Assembly: GCA_023435335.1 (NCBI GenBank)
Contig: JAEYRU010000109.1
Location: 12,905-76,904, forward strand
From: Pseudomonadota bacterium
GTDB taxonomy: Bacteria > Pseudomonadota > Alphaproteobacteria > Rhizobiales > Rhizobiaceae
Direction: 5' to 3'
Length of the DNA stretch: 64,000 nucleotides
In this document: in pieces, positions 1 through 8,388 of the stretch
Layout: each line of letters starts with the position of its first letter
Numbering within the stretch: position 1 is the stretch's first letter
Made by a program: the position numbers and the translations under genes
Notes under the pieces: model-generated
Told to the model about the DNA's origin: nothing
The model's input: the letters and a program-made list of their open reading frames with translations, nothing else
Databases searched by the model: none

Positions 1-705
1 GCGGCGGTTCGGGCGCACGTCACGGCGACCCAGGTCGAGGAGAGCGGCGAACGCTCGCGCGAACTGATCCGGCTCGCCCGGACATATTTCGACCTGGCGC
101 AGGCGCTGCTCTCGTCCGCCGAACCGCGGCTGATCGCGATCGGCGGCTTCTCCGGCTCCGGCAAGACCACGGTCGCCGAGGCACTCGCCCCGCGCATCGG
201 CGCGCCGCCCGGTGCGCGGCTGATCGAGAGCGACCGCGTACGCAAGCTCCTGCATGGCGTACCGCCCGAAACCACCCTCCCCCTGAAAGCCTACCGGCCC
301 GAGGTGTCGGACGGGGTCTACCGCGAGATGTCCTGGAGGTCGGGGCTGATCCTCGCCGAGGGCGGCAGCGTGGTCTCCGACGCCGTCTTCGACCGGGAGC
401 AGAACCGGCAGATGATCGAGGTCACTGCGCGCTCCGCCGGCGTGCCGTTTCTCGGCATCTGGCTCGATGCCGACCCGGCGCTGCTGTGGCAGCGCGTCAG
501 CGAGAGGACGGGCGGCGCGTCCGATGCCACCGTCGATGTGCTGTCGCTGCAGCTCGGGCGCGATCCCGGCGAAATAGCCTGGCAGCGTGTCGACGCGGGC
601 GTTACCAAGGAGGAGGTGGTGGACGAGATCCTCGCGCTCCTGCCCGACGGCGATGGGAAGCAGGACGAACCGGGCGGGCAACGGGTCGGCCGAAGGCGCG
701 CTTGA
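1..705 (+). CDS. P-loop ATP-binding protein, C-terminal part (5' end outside window)
   Basis: The open frame runs in from the window edge, so only the last 234 residues are visible. A Walker A motif GFSGSGKTT lies at visible residues 49-57, preceded by a short helix-rich stretch. The layout (upstream segment, then an AAA_33/zeta-like kinase domain of about 180 residues) resembles the C-terminal half of bifunctional 'aminoglycoside phosphotransferase/ATP-binding' proteins, whose physiological substrate is unknown. The family call is from the motif and general similarity; the phosphotransferase half is not in view. Its stop codon overlaps an FNR/FixK-type box serving the next operon. Confidence 0.7.
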   Translation, partial: AAVRAHVTATQVEESGERSRELIRLARTYFDLAQALLSSAEPRLIAIGGFSGSGKTTVAEALAPRIGAPPGARLIESDRVRKLLHGVPPETTLPLKAYRPEVSDGVYREMSWRSGLILAEGGSVVSDAVFDREQNRQMIEVTARSAGVPFLGIWLDADPALLWQRVSERTGGASDATVDVLSLQLGRDPGEIAWQRVDAGVTKEEVVDEILALLPDGDGKQDEPGGQRVGRRRA

Positions 706-715
706 CGCGGATCAA
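702..715 (+). promoter_or_regulatory. FNR/FixK-type binding site for the cytochrome c/thioredoxin pair
   Basis: TTGACGCGGATCAA is a TTGA-N6-TCAA dyad, the consensus of FNR/FixK-class anaerobic activators. It ends 57 nt before the cytochrome start, a spacing that suits an activator site near -40. It overlaps the stop codon of the upstream gene. The inference is that the cytochrome c/trxC unit is induced at low oxygen. The site differs from the TTTG-N8-CAAA sites near nirK and nnrR, so a different Fnr-family protein may bind here. Confidence 0.6.
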
Positions 716-772
716 TGCGGGGTCGCCTTCCGCCGACGTCATGTAGCGGTGCGAGCACGGAGGTTGGACGCA

Positions 773-1099
773 ATGGTCCGGAGAACGGCGTACCTGGCGG
801 CAATCCTGGTCACCGCAACCGCGGCGCAGGCCCTCGCCGCGGACGCCGAAAGCGAGTTCCGCGGACGCCGCGTCGCCGAAACCAACTGCGCCGTCTGCCA
901 TGCGATCTCGCTGGTCGGCCGAAGCGACAATCCCGAGGCGCCGCCTTTCCGTCTGCTGACCCGGACCCGAAGTCTCGCGGAGCTTCGCGCCGACATGGCT
1001 GGCAACCTCTTCACCCGCCATCCCGAGATGCCGGATTTCGAACCGACGCCGCAGCAGCTCGACGACATAGCCAATTTCATCGGGAGCATCAGCAAATGA
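773..1099 (+). CDS. Small periplasmic class I cytochrome c
   Basis: This 108-residue protein has an N-terminal signal peptide (residues 1 to about 22, ending ALA-ADA) and one heme c motif, CAVCH, at residues 39-43. A methionine in HPEMP near residue 87 is a plausible distal heme ligand. The ATG has a GGAGG ribosome site 9 nt upstream. Its stop overlaps the start of the thioredoxin gene (ATGA), so the two are translationally coupled. It probably carries electrons in the periplasm. The FNR/FixK-type box just upstream suggests low-oxygen induction. The redox partner is unknown. Confidence 0.85.
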   Translation: MVRRTAYLAAILVTATAAQALAADAESEFRGRRVAETNCAVCHAISLVGRSDNPEAPPFRLLTRTRSLAELRADMAGNLFTRHPEMPDFEPTPQQLDDIANFIGSISK

Positions 1100-1557
1100 A
1101 CACCGCGCATGACGCAGCCGAGCAGGCAGGAGATCGCTACATAGTCTGCGCCCATTGCTCGGGCGTGAACCGCGTTCCCGCCTCGCGCAGGGCGGAAGAT
1201 GCCAAATGCGGCGTCTGCCACGAAAAGCTCTTCGCCGGCCATCCGCGCGATATCGACGGGGCAGCACTTGAGCGCCAGATCGCGCGCAGCACGCTGCCCG
1301 TACTGGTCGACGTCTGGGCGCCGTGGTGCGGCCCATGCCGCGCGATGGCGCCGGCCTACGAGGCGGCGGCGAAGGAGCTCGAGCCCGAGGTTCGGCTGGT
1401 CAAGCTGAACTCCGACAACGAGCAGGAACTGTCGGGCCGGCTCGGCATTCGCGGCATTCCGACGATGATCCTGTTCCGTGGCGGACGCGAGATCGCCCGC
1501 ACCTCCGGCGCGATGGCGGCCGGGCAGATCGTTGCCTGGGTGCGCGGCCGCCTCTGA
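1096..1557 (+). CDS. trxC: Thioredoxin 2
   Basis: The 153-residue product has the thioredoxin-2 layout: an N-terminal zinc-ribbon-like segment with two CxxC pairs (C18/C21 and C38/C41) followed by a thioredoxin fold with the active site WCGPC (catalytic C78 and C81) and the cis-proline segment GIPT. It should reduce protein disulfides in the cytoplasm. The start overlaps the cytochrome c stop by four bases. Pairing of trxC with a periplasmic cytochrome is unusual but common cause, such as redox stress under low oxygen, would fit the upstream FNR/FixK-type box; that link is inference. Confidence 0.9.
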   Translation: MNTAHDAAEQAGDRYIVCAHCSGVNRVPASRRAEDAKCGVCHEKLFAGHPRDIDGAALERQIARSTLPVLVDVWAPWCGPCRAMAPAYEAAAKELEPEVRLVKLNSDNEQELSGRLGIRGIPTMILFRGGREIARTSGAMAAGQIVAWVRGRL

Positions 1558-1625
1558 CTTCGCGCTGGCCGACCGGTCCGGAAATTCGTATAGCTCGCGG
1601 CCGCAAGGTTCTTTGGGAGGCTGCC

Positions 1626-3149
1626 ATGCTTGACAGGACACCGCGCGTTGTCCGCCTGCACCCCGACGACAACGTCGTCATCTGCATAGATCGGGCGCAG
1701 GCCGGGGCGCTGGTCGGCGGCGTAACCGCGACGCAGCCGGTGCCGCGCGGACACAAGATGGCGACGGGGCCCATCGCGGCCGGCGAGCCGGTACGCAAGT
1801 TCGGCCAGACCATCGGCTTCGCCAGCAGCGACATCGCCCCCGGCCAGCATGTGCACGAGCACAATTGCGCGATGGGCCAGTTCGACCGGGACTATGCATT
1901 CGCGTCCGAGAACAGCTGGCGCCCCCCGTCCCTCGACGACCTGCCGCGAACCTTCCGCGGCTATCGCCGCGCCAGCGGCCGCGTCGGCACCCGCAACTAC
2001 ATCGCCGTGCTCACCAGCGTGAACTGCTCCGCCTCCGTCGCGCGGTTCGTCGCGAAGGCCGCCATGGAAAGCGGACTGCTCAAGGACTTTCCCAATGTTG
2101 ACGGCGTGGTGGCCTTCACCCACGGCACCGGCTGCGGCATGGATTCGCGCGGCGAGGGCTACGACCTGCTGCAGCGCACCATCTGGGGTCATGCGGCGAG
2201 CCCCAATGTGGGCGGCGCGCTGATGATCGGGCTTGGCTGCGAGGTATTCCAGATTCCGCGCCTGCTCGAGGCCTACGGCCTGAAGGACGCCCCCACCTTT
2301 CGGACCATGACGATCCAGCAGTCGGGCGGCACGCGCGCGACGGTCGAGCGCGCGCTGGAGGCGATCCGGGCCATGCTGCCTGAGGTCGATGCGGCGCGGC
2401 GCGAAGAGGTGCCGGTGTCCGAACTGTCGCTCGCCCTTCAGTGCGGCGGCTCCGACGGATATTCCGGCATTACCGCGAACCCGGCGCTCGGCTTCGCCGC
2501 CGACCTGCTGGTGGCCGCCGGCGGCACAGCGATCCTGTCGGAGACGCCGGAGATCTACGGCGCGGAGCATCTGCTCACCCGTCGCGCGGTGGACCTCGAA
2601 ACAGGAGAGAAGCTGGTCGGCCTGATCCGCTGGTGGGAGGACTACACCGCCAAGCTGGGCGGCAACATGAACAACAACCCCTCTCCCGGCAACAAGCTCG
2701 GCGGCCTCACCACCATCCTGGAGAAGTCGCTCGGCGCGGCCGCAAAGGGCGGCACGTCGCCGCTCGCCGGCGTCTACCGCTACGCCGAGCCGGTGGACCG
2801 CAAGGGCTTCGTGTTCATGGACTCGCCCGGCTACGACCCGTGCTCGATCACCGGCCAGGTTGCGTCCGGCGCCAACCTGATCTGCTTTACCACCGGCCGC
2901 GGCTCCGCCTTCGGCTACAAGCCCGTGCCGTCGGTCAAGCTCGCCACCAACAGCGAACTCTATGCGAACATGACCGAGGACATGGACCTCAACTGCGGGG
3001 ACATCCTCGACGGGGTCGCGATCGAGGAAAAGGGACGCGAGATCTTCCGCCTGCTCGTGGAGATCGCCTCCGGACGCCGCTCCAAGTCGGAGGAACTGGG
3101 CTATGGCGATAACGAGTTCGTTCCCTGGCAGATCGGCGCGGTGATGTGA
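1626..3149 (+). CDS. uxaA: Altronate dehydratase family protein (UxaA-like)
   Basis: This 507-residue protein matches the full-length UxaA/galactarate dehydratase architecture: an N-terminal SAF domain (about residues 1-80) followed by the catalytic region, with HGTGCGM, CGGSDGYSGITANPALG and a late NCGDILDG segment. UxaA removes water from altronate to give 2-keto-3-deoxygluconate, using a divalent metal. A GGGAGG ribosome site precedes the ATG. No other hexuronate genes are nearby, so the exact sugar-acid substrate is uncertain and the gene may act alone. Family assignment is firm; substrate is inferred from the family. Confidence 0.85.
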   Translation: MLDRTPRVVRLHPDDNVVICIDRAQAGALVGGVTATQPVPRGHKMATGPIAAGEPVRKFGQTIGFASSDIAPGQHVHEHNCAMGQFDRDYAFASENSWRPPSLDDLPRTFRGYRRASGRVGTRNYIAVLTSVNCSASVARFVAKAAMESGLLKDFPNVDGVVAFTHGTGCGMDSRGEGYDLLQRTIWGHAASPNVGGALMIGLGCEVFQIPRLLEAYGLKDAPTFRTMTIQQSGGTRATVERALEAIRAMLPEVDAARREEVPVSELSLALQCGGSDGYSGITANPALGFAADLLVAAGGTAILSETPEIYGAEHLLTRRAVDLETGEKLVGLIRWWEDYTAKLGGNMNNNPSPGNKLGGLTTILEKSLGAAAKGGTSPLAGVYRYAEPVDRKGFVFMDSPGYDPCSITGQVASGANLICFTTGRGSAFGYKPVPSVKLATNSELYANMTEDMDLNCGDILDGVAIEEKGREIFRLLVEIASGRRSKSEELGYGDNEFVPWQIGAVM

Positions 3150-3188
3150 GCGCAGCGCACGGGACCGCTTGAGAGGGGCCGCCGGCCG

Positions 3189-4442
3189 ATGGACGAGCTG
3201 ATCCTGCGACTGGGCCTCGCGATGGCGATCGGGCTGCTCGTCGGGCTGGAGCGCGGCTGGCGCGAGCGCGAGGCGCCATCCGGCAGCCGCACCGCCGGCA
3301 TCCGCACCTACGGCATTTCCGGGTTGCTCGGCGGCCTCTTCGCCGCGCTCGCGCAGGCCTTCGGCCAGGCATACCTGCTGGTGGCCGGTTTCGTGGGTTT
3401 CGCCGCGGTCTTCACATGGTTCACGTTCCGCGAAGCGCTTCACGACCACAACTTCAGCGTCACCGCCGCGATTGCGGGCATGTCGGTCTTCGCGCTCGGT
3501 GCGCTCGCCGTCGCGGGCGATTACAGGGTCGCCGCCGCCGGCGCCGCCGCACTTGCGGCCCTGCTGGCGAGCCGCGAGATGCTGCACGGGCTGTTGCGGC
3601 GCCTTTCCTGGATCGAGCTGCGCTCCGCCCTCATCCTCGTCGCCATGACGGTGATCGTGCTCCCCCTGCTGCCCGACCGCACGATCGACCCCTGGGGCGG
3701 GCTCAATCCACGCGAGATCTGGTTCTTCACCGTGCTCGTCGCCGCGATATCCTATGTCGGCTACGTGGCGGTCCGCATGCTCGGCACGGAAAAGGGCCTG
3801 CTCGTCAGCGCTCTTGCCGGCGCTCTCGTCTCGTCGACCGCGATAACGCTCGCGCTCGCGCGCATCGCAAAGGGCGCGCCGTCGGCGCGTCCGCTGACGG
3901 GTGCGGCCGCCCTGGCCGCCATGGTCTCGGTCCTGCGGGTCGCCGGGATCGTCCTGATCGTCCAGCCGGTCGTGCTGTGGACCGTGGCGCCCGCCGCGCT
4001 GGCCGCCGCAGCGGTGCTTGCCGGCTGCGGCGCCATGCTTCTCCTCCGCGGCGACGCCGGCGACGATGTCGGGCCGCCGGCCCGCAATCCGTTCGACCTC
4101 GGGCCGCTGCTTCTCTTCGCCCTGCTCTTCGCCGCGGTCGCCACCGCCAGCGCCGCGTTCACCGGCCGCATGGGCGGCGCCGGCCTGCTCGCCACCACGG
4201 CTCTGTCGGGAACCTTCGACGTCGATATCGCCGTCCTCAGCGCGCTGCGTCTGGTAAAGCAGGCCGTCACGGCGGAGGCGGTCGGCCTCGCCGTGCTGGG
4301 CGCGCTCGCGGCCAACGCGGCCGGCCGCCTCTCCCTCGCGGCGGTTGCGGGCCCGATTGCCTTCTGGCTGCCGCTGGCCGGCTGCACGGCGGCCGCGGCC
4401 GGCGTCGGATACGCTGTCTACGCGCTCCAGCCGTTCGGCTGA
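3189..4442 (+). CDS. MgtC/SapB family membrane protein with DUF4010 domain
   Basis: The 417-residue product is almost wholly hydrophobic with about ten to twelve predicted membrane segments. The N-terminal part carries the MgtC/SapB signature (GLLVGLERGWRERE, then AGIRTYGISGLLGG); the C-terminal two thirds match the DUF4010 pattern. It lies 39 bp after the altronate dehydratase-like gene in the same direction and may be cotranscribed. The MgtC name implies a link to magnesium or phosphate homeostasis, but for the DUF4010 type no transport function is established, so I give none. Confidence 0.8.
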   Translation: MDELILRLGLAMAIGLLVGLERGWREREAPSGSRTAGIRTYGISGLLGGLFAALAQAFGQAYLLVAGFVGFAAVFTWFTFREALHDHNFSVTAAIAGMSVFALGALAVAGDYRVAAAGAAALAALLASREMLHGLLRRLSWIELRSALILVAMTVIVLPLLPDRTIDPWGGLNPREIWFFTVLVAAISYVGYVAVRMLGTEKGLLVSALAGALVSSTAITLALARIAKGAPSARPLTGAAALAAMVSVLRVAGIVLIVQPVVLWTVAPAALAAAAVLAGCGAMLLLRGDAGDDVGPPARNPFDLGPLLLFALLFAAVATASAAFTGRMGGAGLLATTALSGTFDVDIAVLSALRLVKQAVTAEAVGLAVLGALAANAAGRLSLAAVAGPIAFWLPLAGCTAAAAGVGYAVYALQPFG

Positions 4443-4490
4443 ACTCGCTGTATCGTCTACGTATTTTCCCTCATCCGAACCCGCATGCAG

Positions 4491-4506
4491 TTTGTGCCAA
4501 CGCAAA
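4491..4506 (+). promoter_or_regulatory. NnrR-type Crp/Fnr binding site upstream of nirK
   Basis: TTTGTGCCAACGCAAA is a perfect TTTG-N8-CAAA dyad located 66 nt before the nirK start codon, in the only noncoding gap before that gene. A second site of the same form lies between the pseudoazurin gene and nnrR. Sites of this type are bound by Crp/Fnr regulators of denitrification in alphaproteobacteria. I infer NO-dependent activation of nirK by the NnrR encoded at 12009-12710. Confidence 0.75.
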
Positions 4507-4572
4507 GAAGAATTGCGGTGCGGCGCGTACACATCTCTCATCGGCAACCAAGAAGTCACAAGGAGATTCGAG

Positions 4573-5700
4573 ATGTTCACGCGACGCCAGGCTCTGATGG
4601 GCGCTGCCGGCACGATGGCGGTTGCGGCCGCCGTTGCGGGACTGCCCACGACCAGCCACGCGACCCCGACGGTACGCGCTACCGAGGCCGAGATCGCGGC
4701 GCTGCCGCGCCAGCAGGTATCGCTGGTCGCACCGCCCTTCGTCCATGCGCACGAGCAGGTCGCAACGAGCGGCCCGAAGGTGGTCGAGTTTGTTATGACC
4801 ATCGAGGAGAAGCCGGTCGTCATCGACGACGAAGGCACCGTGCTGCACAGCATGAGCTTCAACGGCTCCATCCCCGGCCCGATGATGGTCGTGCACGAGG
4901 GCGACTACGTCGAACTCACGCTCATCAACCCCGAGAGCAACGGCTTCGCCCACAACATCGACTTCCACGCCGCGACCGGCGCGCTGGGCGGCGGTGCGCT
5001 TACCCACATCAACCCCGGCGAGCAGGTCAAGCTTCGCTTCAAGGCGACCCGCAGCGGCACGTTCGTCTACCACTGCGCGCCGGAAGGCATGATCCCCTGG
5101 CACGTCGTCTCGGGCATGCACGGCACGATCATGGTGCTGCCGCGCGACGGGCTGAAGAACGAGAAGGGTGAGCAGATCACCTACGACAAGATCTACTACA
5201 TCGGCGAGAACGAGTTCTACATTCCGCGCGACGAGAACGGCAACTTCAAGAGCTACGAATCGCACGGCGACTCCTACGCCGACACGATGGAGGCCATGCG
5301 CGGTCTCATCCCGACCCACGTGGTCTTCAACGGCAGGAAGGGCGCGCTCACCGGCGACAATGCGATGACGGCCAAGGTCGGCGAGACCGTGATGTTCGTC
5401 CACTCGCAGGCCAACCGCGACACCCGCCCGCACCTGATCGGCGGCCATGGCGACTATGTCTGGGAGGAAGGCAAGTTCGCCAATCCTCCGGCCAAGGACC
5501 TCGAGACCTGGTTCATCCGCGGCGGCTCGGCGGGAGCGGCGACATACACCTTCCTGCAGCCCGGCGTGTACGCCTACGTGAACCACAACCTGATCGAGGC
5601 CACCGAGCTCGGCGCCGCCGCGCACATCGTGGTCGAGGGCGAGTGGGACGACGACCTGATGAAGCAGGTCGAGGCTCCGGGCCCGATCCCGACGAACTGA
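4573..5700 (+). CDS. nirK: Copper-containing nitrite reductase (NO-forming)
   Basis: NirK reduces nitrite to nitric oxide in the periplasm. The 375-residue precursor begins with a twin-arginine signal (TRRQALMG). Aligning to the well-known Alcaligenes enzyme with a constant offset of 32 places all copper ligands: type 1 H127, C168, H177, M182; type 2 H132, H167, H338; and the catalytic D130 and H287. All are present, so the enzyme should be active. A ribosome site AAGGAG precedes the ATG. Electrons are likely to come from the pseudoazurin encoded at 11420-11863. It is followed by a strong terminator and then nirV. Confidence 0.97.
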   Translation: MFTRRQALMGAAGTMAVAAAVAGLPTTSHATPTVRATEAEIAALPRQQVSLVAPPFVHAHEQVATSGPKVVEFVMTIEEKPVVIDDEGTVLHSMSFNGSIPGPMMVVHEGDYVELTLINPESNGFAHNIDFHAATGALGGGALTHINPGEQVKLRFKATRSGTFVYHCAPEGMIPWHVVSGMHGTIMVLPRDGLKNEKGEQITYDKIYYIGENEFYIPRDENGNFKSYESHGDSYADTMEAMRGLIPTHVVFNGRKGALTGDNAMTAKVGETVMFVHSQANRDTRPHLIGGHGDYVWEEGKFANPPAKDLETWFIRGGSAGAATYTFLQPGVYAYVNHNLIEATELGAAAHIVVEGEWDDDLMKQVEAPGPIPTN

Positions 5701-5725
5701 ACGGTTCCGGGCCGCAAAGCATACA

Positions 5726-5762
5726 CGGCCCGGCAGTCCCCCCTGTCGGGCCGTCCCTTTTT
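5726..5762 (+). terminator. Rho-independent terminator after nirK, with an alternative hairpin
   Basis: The terminator stem pairs 5726-5736 with 5743-5753 (11 pairs including one G-U), has a six-base loop and is followed by CCCTTTTTC. The 5' arm CGGCCCGG can instead pair perfectly with CCGGGCCG at 5707-5714. The two hairpins exclude each other, as in attenuators. It would cut most nirK transcripts before nirV. Confidence 0.75.
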
Positions 5763-5775
5763 CGGAGTGGCGACG

Positions 5776-6672
5776 ATGAAACTGCCCCTGTTCAACCTGG
5801 TCTGCGGCGCCGCCGTGCTGGTCGCGGCGCCCGCTGCCGCGTTCAGCATCTTCGACTGGCTGCCTGGGCAGGAACGGCGCGGCGCCGAACTCCCGCGTCC
5901 GGAGACCGTCGTGATCGCCGTGCGCGACCTCGACTACCGGCAGCCGGGCGAGTTCCTCGCCGCCGGCCGCCCGGTCCCCGCCCCGGCGGAGAAGGCGGTT
6001 CTCGACCGGCCGCTGGAAATCATGGCCTACCAGGTGAGCTTCGAGGAATACGGCCGCTGCGTCGCCGCAGCCGCCTGCATGGCGGCCGATGTTCCGGCCG
6101 ATACCGGGCCGCAGCTCCCCGTGACCGGGGTCAACTACATGGACGCCGTTGCCTATGCCGCGTGGTATTCCCGGGCGACGGGGGAGACGTGGCGGCTGCC
6201 GACGGCGGCCGAATGGGCCCTCGCGGCGGGCGAGCGCTTCGTCGGCGACACCTTCATCGCCGCCGACGATGCGTCGAACCCGGCGGTCGCATGGATCAGG
6301 CGCTACCGCGAGGAGGCCGATCGCAAGCGCCAGGCCGATCCGGTGATCAAGCCGGCCGGCTTTTACGGCCCGAACTCCAACGGCGTGTTCGACATCGCCG
6401 GCAACGTCTGGGAGTGGACGTCGACCTGCTACTTCCGCGCAACCCTGACGCCTGATCGCGCCGGCGTCGAGAGCGTCGTGGAGAACTGCGGCGTCCACGT
6501 CATGGAAGGGCGCCACCGCGCCTACATGTCCAACTTCATCCGGGACGGCAAGAGCGGCGGCTGCGCCGTAGGCACGCCGCCCGACAACCTCGGCTTCAGG
6601 CTCGTGCGCGAGCAGCCGCCGCTGCTGAGCCTCGCCGGTGTCCGTCACGGGATATGGCCGTCGCGCAACTGA
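5776..6672 (+). CDS. nirV: NirV, formylglycine-generating-enzyme-like protein linked to nirK
   Basis: The 298-residue protein has an N-terminal signal peptide (to about residue 24, AAPAAA-FS) and a SUMF1/FGE-sulfatase domain with the typical VNYMDAVAYAAWYSR, WRLPTAAEWALAAG and GNVWEWTS motifs. NirV commonly follows nirK in alphaproteobacteria; its exact role in nitrite reductase function is not settled. I chose the ATG at 5776 over a GTG nine bases earlier because a GGAG ribosome site at 5764-5767 is correctly spaced for it. It lies just behind the nirK terminator, so it depends on read-through or on its own promoter. Confidence 0.9.
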   Translation: MKLPLFNLVCGAAVLVAAPAAAFSIFDWLPGQERRGAELPRPETVVIAVRDLDYRQPGEFLAAGRPVPAPAEKAVLDRPLEIMAYQVSFEEYGRCVAAAACMAADVPADTGPQLPVTGVNYMDAVAYAAWYSRATGETWRLPTAAEWALAAGERFVGDTFIAADDASNPAVAWIRRYREEADRKRQADPVIKPAGFYGPNSNGVFDIAGNVWEWTSTCYFRATLTPDRAGVESVVENCGVHVMEGRHRAYMSNFIRDGKSGGCAVGTPPDNLGFRLVREQPPLLSLAGVRHGIWPSRN

Positions 6673-6700
6673 CCAGCTGTCTTGAACAAGGGGAAAGGCA

Positions 6701-7102
6701 ATGCGAGCGAGACATGAACGGACCACCGACACGCCATTGACGGGCGCCGGGGGAGCCTTGGAATCGGCTGTCGTTCGGCTCCGCCAGGGCCTCGCGGAGG
6801 CGGGGCTGGACTGCGACTGCCGCGACAAGGCGAACGCGGTGCTCGACAGCTTCGATGCCGAGCAGACTGCCCGCCGCCGCGCAACCGCGCTTGCCGATGC
6901 GCGGCGCATGCGCGACGCGATCGTGATCGTGCTCGCGCTGCTCGGCGAGGTCGACGAGGTGACGCCCGAGGAGCCGGACGTCTCCGCCTTCGGCGAACTC
7001 GCCAGCCTGTTCGACGACGTCGCCGATTTCGCCTCCACCGGCGCCGACGCGATGCGCCTGCTGGCCGCGGACGCGACCGCGACGCGGGTGCGGCCGGCAT
7101 GA
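6701..7102 (+). CDS. Hypothetical protein between nirV and nnrS
   Basis: The 133-residue protein is not recognised. It is soluble and acidic, predicted mostly helical, with a CDC motif (residues 36-38) and a DARRMRDAIVIVLALLGEVDEV segment that could be amphipathic. A GGGGAAAGG ribosome site precedes the ATG, and its last codons overlap the nnrS start (ATGA), so it is translated together with nnrS. The position suggests a role in nitrite/NO metabolism, but nothing in the sequence shows what it does. Confidence 0.75.
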   Translation: MRARHERTTDTPLTGAGGALESAVVRLRQGLAEAGLDCDCRDKANAVLDSFDAEQTARRRATALADARRMRDAIVIVLALLGEVDEVTPEEPDVSAFGELASLFDDVADFASTGADAMRLLAADATATRVRPA

Positions 7103-8352
7103 GCGGAAACACCACCGTGCCGGGAGCGCCCGCCGACCGATCCGTGCTGCGCGTACGCCGCGCCGCCGGCGACACCAGGCTCGATCGCCGCGGCCGCAAC
7201 CTTGCCATGCCCCCGATCCTGCAATACGGCTTTCGGCCGTTCTTCCTGCTTGCCGCGCTGCATGCGGGCCTCGTCATCCCGCTCTGGCTCTGGATCCACA
7301 CCGGCGGCATCTCGTTGGCGGGTCCCTTCGAGGGAGCGAGCTGGCACGCGCACGAGATGCTCTTCGGCTATCTCGGCGCGGTGATCGCCGGGTTCATCCT
7401 GACCGCCGTGCCCAACTGGACCGGGCGCCTGCCGCTGAGCGGAATGCCGCTGGCCGGCCTGGTTTCGCTCTGGTTCATCGGCCGCGTCGCCACGGCCTTC
7501 GTCGGCGCGCCGCTCGGCGCCATGCTGCTCGACCTCGCCTTCCCCGCCGCGCTCGCGGCGGCGATCTGGCGCGAGGTGATCGCGGGCCGCAACTGGCGCA
7601 ACGCGCCGGTGGCGGCGATGCTGACGCTCTTCGCGCTGGCCAGCGCGACGCACCACGGCGAGGCCATGGGGCTCGTCGCCGAGGGCACAGCCGTGCGCCT
7701 CGCCCTCGCCGTCGCCGCCATGCTGATCGCGCTGATCGGCGGCCGCATCGTGCCGAGCTTCACCCGCAACTGGCTGGCGCGCACCGGCAGCGAAAAGCTG
7801 CCGGCGAGCTTCGGGCTGCCCGACAAGGCGGCGCTGGTTTCGACCGTGGTCGCCCTGCTCGCCTGGGTCGCCATGCCTTACGCGCAGGCGACGGGCCTGG
7901 TGCTGTCGGCCGCCGGCGTGCTGCTCGCCATCCGCCTGCTGCGCTGGCACGGACTGCGCACCCTGCGCGAGCCGATCGTGATCGTGCTGCACCTCGGCTA
8001 TGCCTGGCTCGCGGCGGCGCTGCTGCTGCTTGGCCTGTCGATCCTGCTGCCGGACGCGGTGCCGGGCACGTCCGCCCTGCACGCCCTCACCACCGGCGCG
8101 GTCGGAACGATGACGCTCGCGGTCATGACGCGGGCCAGCCTCGGCCATACCGGGCGGGAGATCCGGGCCGACGGCTGGACGGTGGCGATCTATGCCTGCG
8201 CCACGCTGGGCGCGCTGCTGCGCGTCGCCGCGCCCCTGGTCCCGGATTTCTACCTGCCGGTGCTTAGCGCCGGCGGCGGGATCTGGGGGCTGGCCTTCCT
8301 GCTGTTCGCGGCTCGCTACGGCCCGATCCTGCTGCGTCCGCGGGCGGTCTGA
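7099..8352 (+). CDS. nnrS: NnrS family heme- and copper-containing membrane protein
   Basis: The 417-residue protein has about twelve membrane segments and the NnrS hallmark region WHAHEMLFGYLGAVIAGF followed by PNWTGR. NnrS proteins bind heme and copper, are controlled by NnrR in denitrifiers, and protect cells during nitric oxide stress. The start overlaps the preceding small gene by four bases. A soluble N-terminal extension of about 30 residues precedes the first membrane segment (LQYGFRPFFLLAAL). The location downstream of nirK-nirV supports the NO-metabolism role. Confidence 0.92.
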   Translation: MSGNTTVPGAPADRSVLRVRRAAGDTRLDRRGRNLAMPPILQYGFRPFFLLAALHAGLVIPLWLWIHTGGISLAGPFEGASWHAHEMLFGYLGAVIAGFILTAVPNWTGRLPLSGMPLAGLVSLWFIGRVATAFVGAPLGAMLLDLAFPAALAAAIWREVIAGRNWRNAPVAAMLTLFALASATHHGEAMGLVAEGTAVRLALAVAAMLIALIGGRIVPSFTRNWLARTGSEKLPASFGLPDKAALVSTVVALLAWVAMPYAQATGLVLSAAGVLLAIRLLRWHGLRTLREPIVIVLHLGYAWLAAALLLLGLSILLPDAVPGTSALHALTTGAVGTMTLAVMTRASLGHTGREIRADGWTVAIYACATLGALLRVAAPLVPDFYLPVLSAGGGIWGLAFLLFAARYGPILLRPRAV

Positions 8353-8365
8353 GCCGACCGGCTCC

Positions 8366-8388
8366 CCTCTCCCCTCCGCGGGGAGAGG
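8366..8388. terminator. GC-rich hairpin after nnrS, possible bidirectional terminator or repeat remnant
   Basis: CCTCTCCCC at 8366-8374 pairs perfectly with GGGGAGAGG at 8380-8388 around a five-base loop. It sits between the convergent ends of nnrS and the unknown minus-strand gene. No T run follows on either strand, and the CTCCCC/GGGGAG sequence resembles the palindromic repeat units seen at 9026-9222 and 9671-9920, so it may be a repeat fragment rather than a true terminator. Confidence 0.45.

Noticed and set aside
1356..4871. Minus-strand open frame of 1171 codons opposite uxaA, the MgtC gene and nirK
   Set aside because: It is a high-GC shadow: low-complexity Arg/Gly/Ala-rich product, no domain, fully covered by well-supported genes on the other strand.
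6675..6700. TTGAACAAGG as an Fnr-family site before the 6701 gene
   Set aside because: The half-sites are four bases apart instead of six or eight, so it does not fit the dyad.
4471..8148. Minus-strand open frame of 1225 codons opposite nirK, nirV and nnrS
   Set aside because: Same reason: composition-driven open frame opposite genes with complete catalytic motifs.
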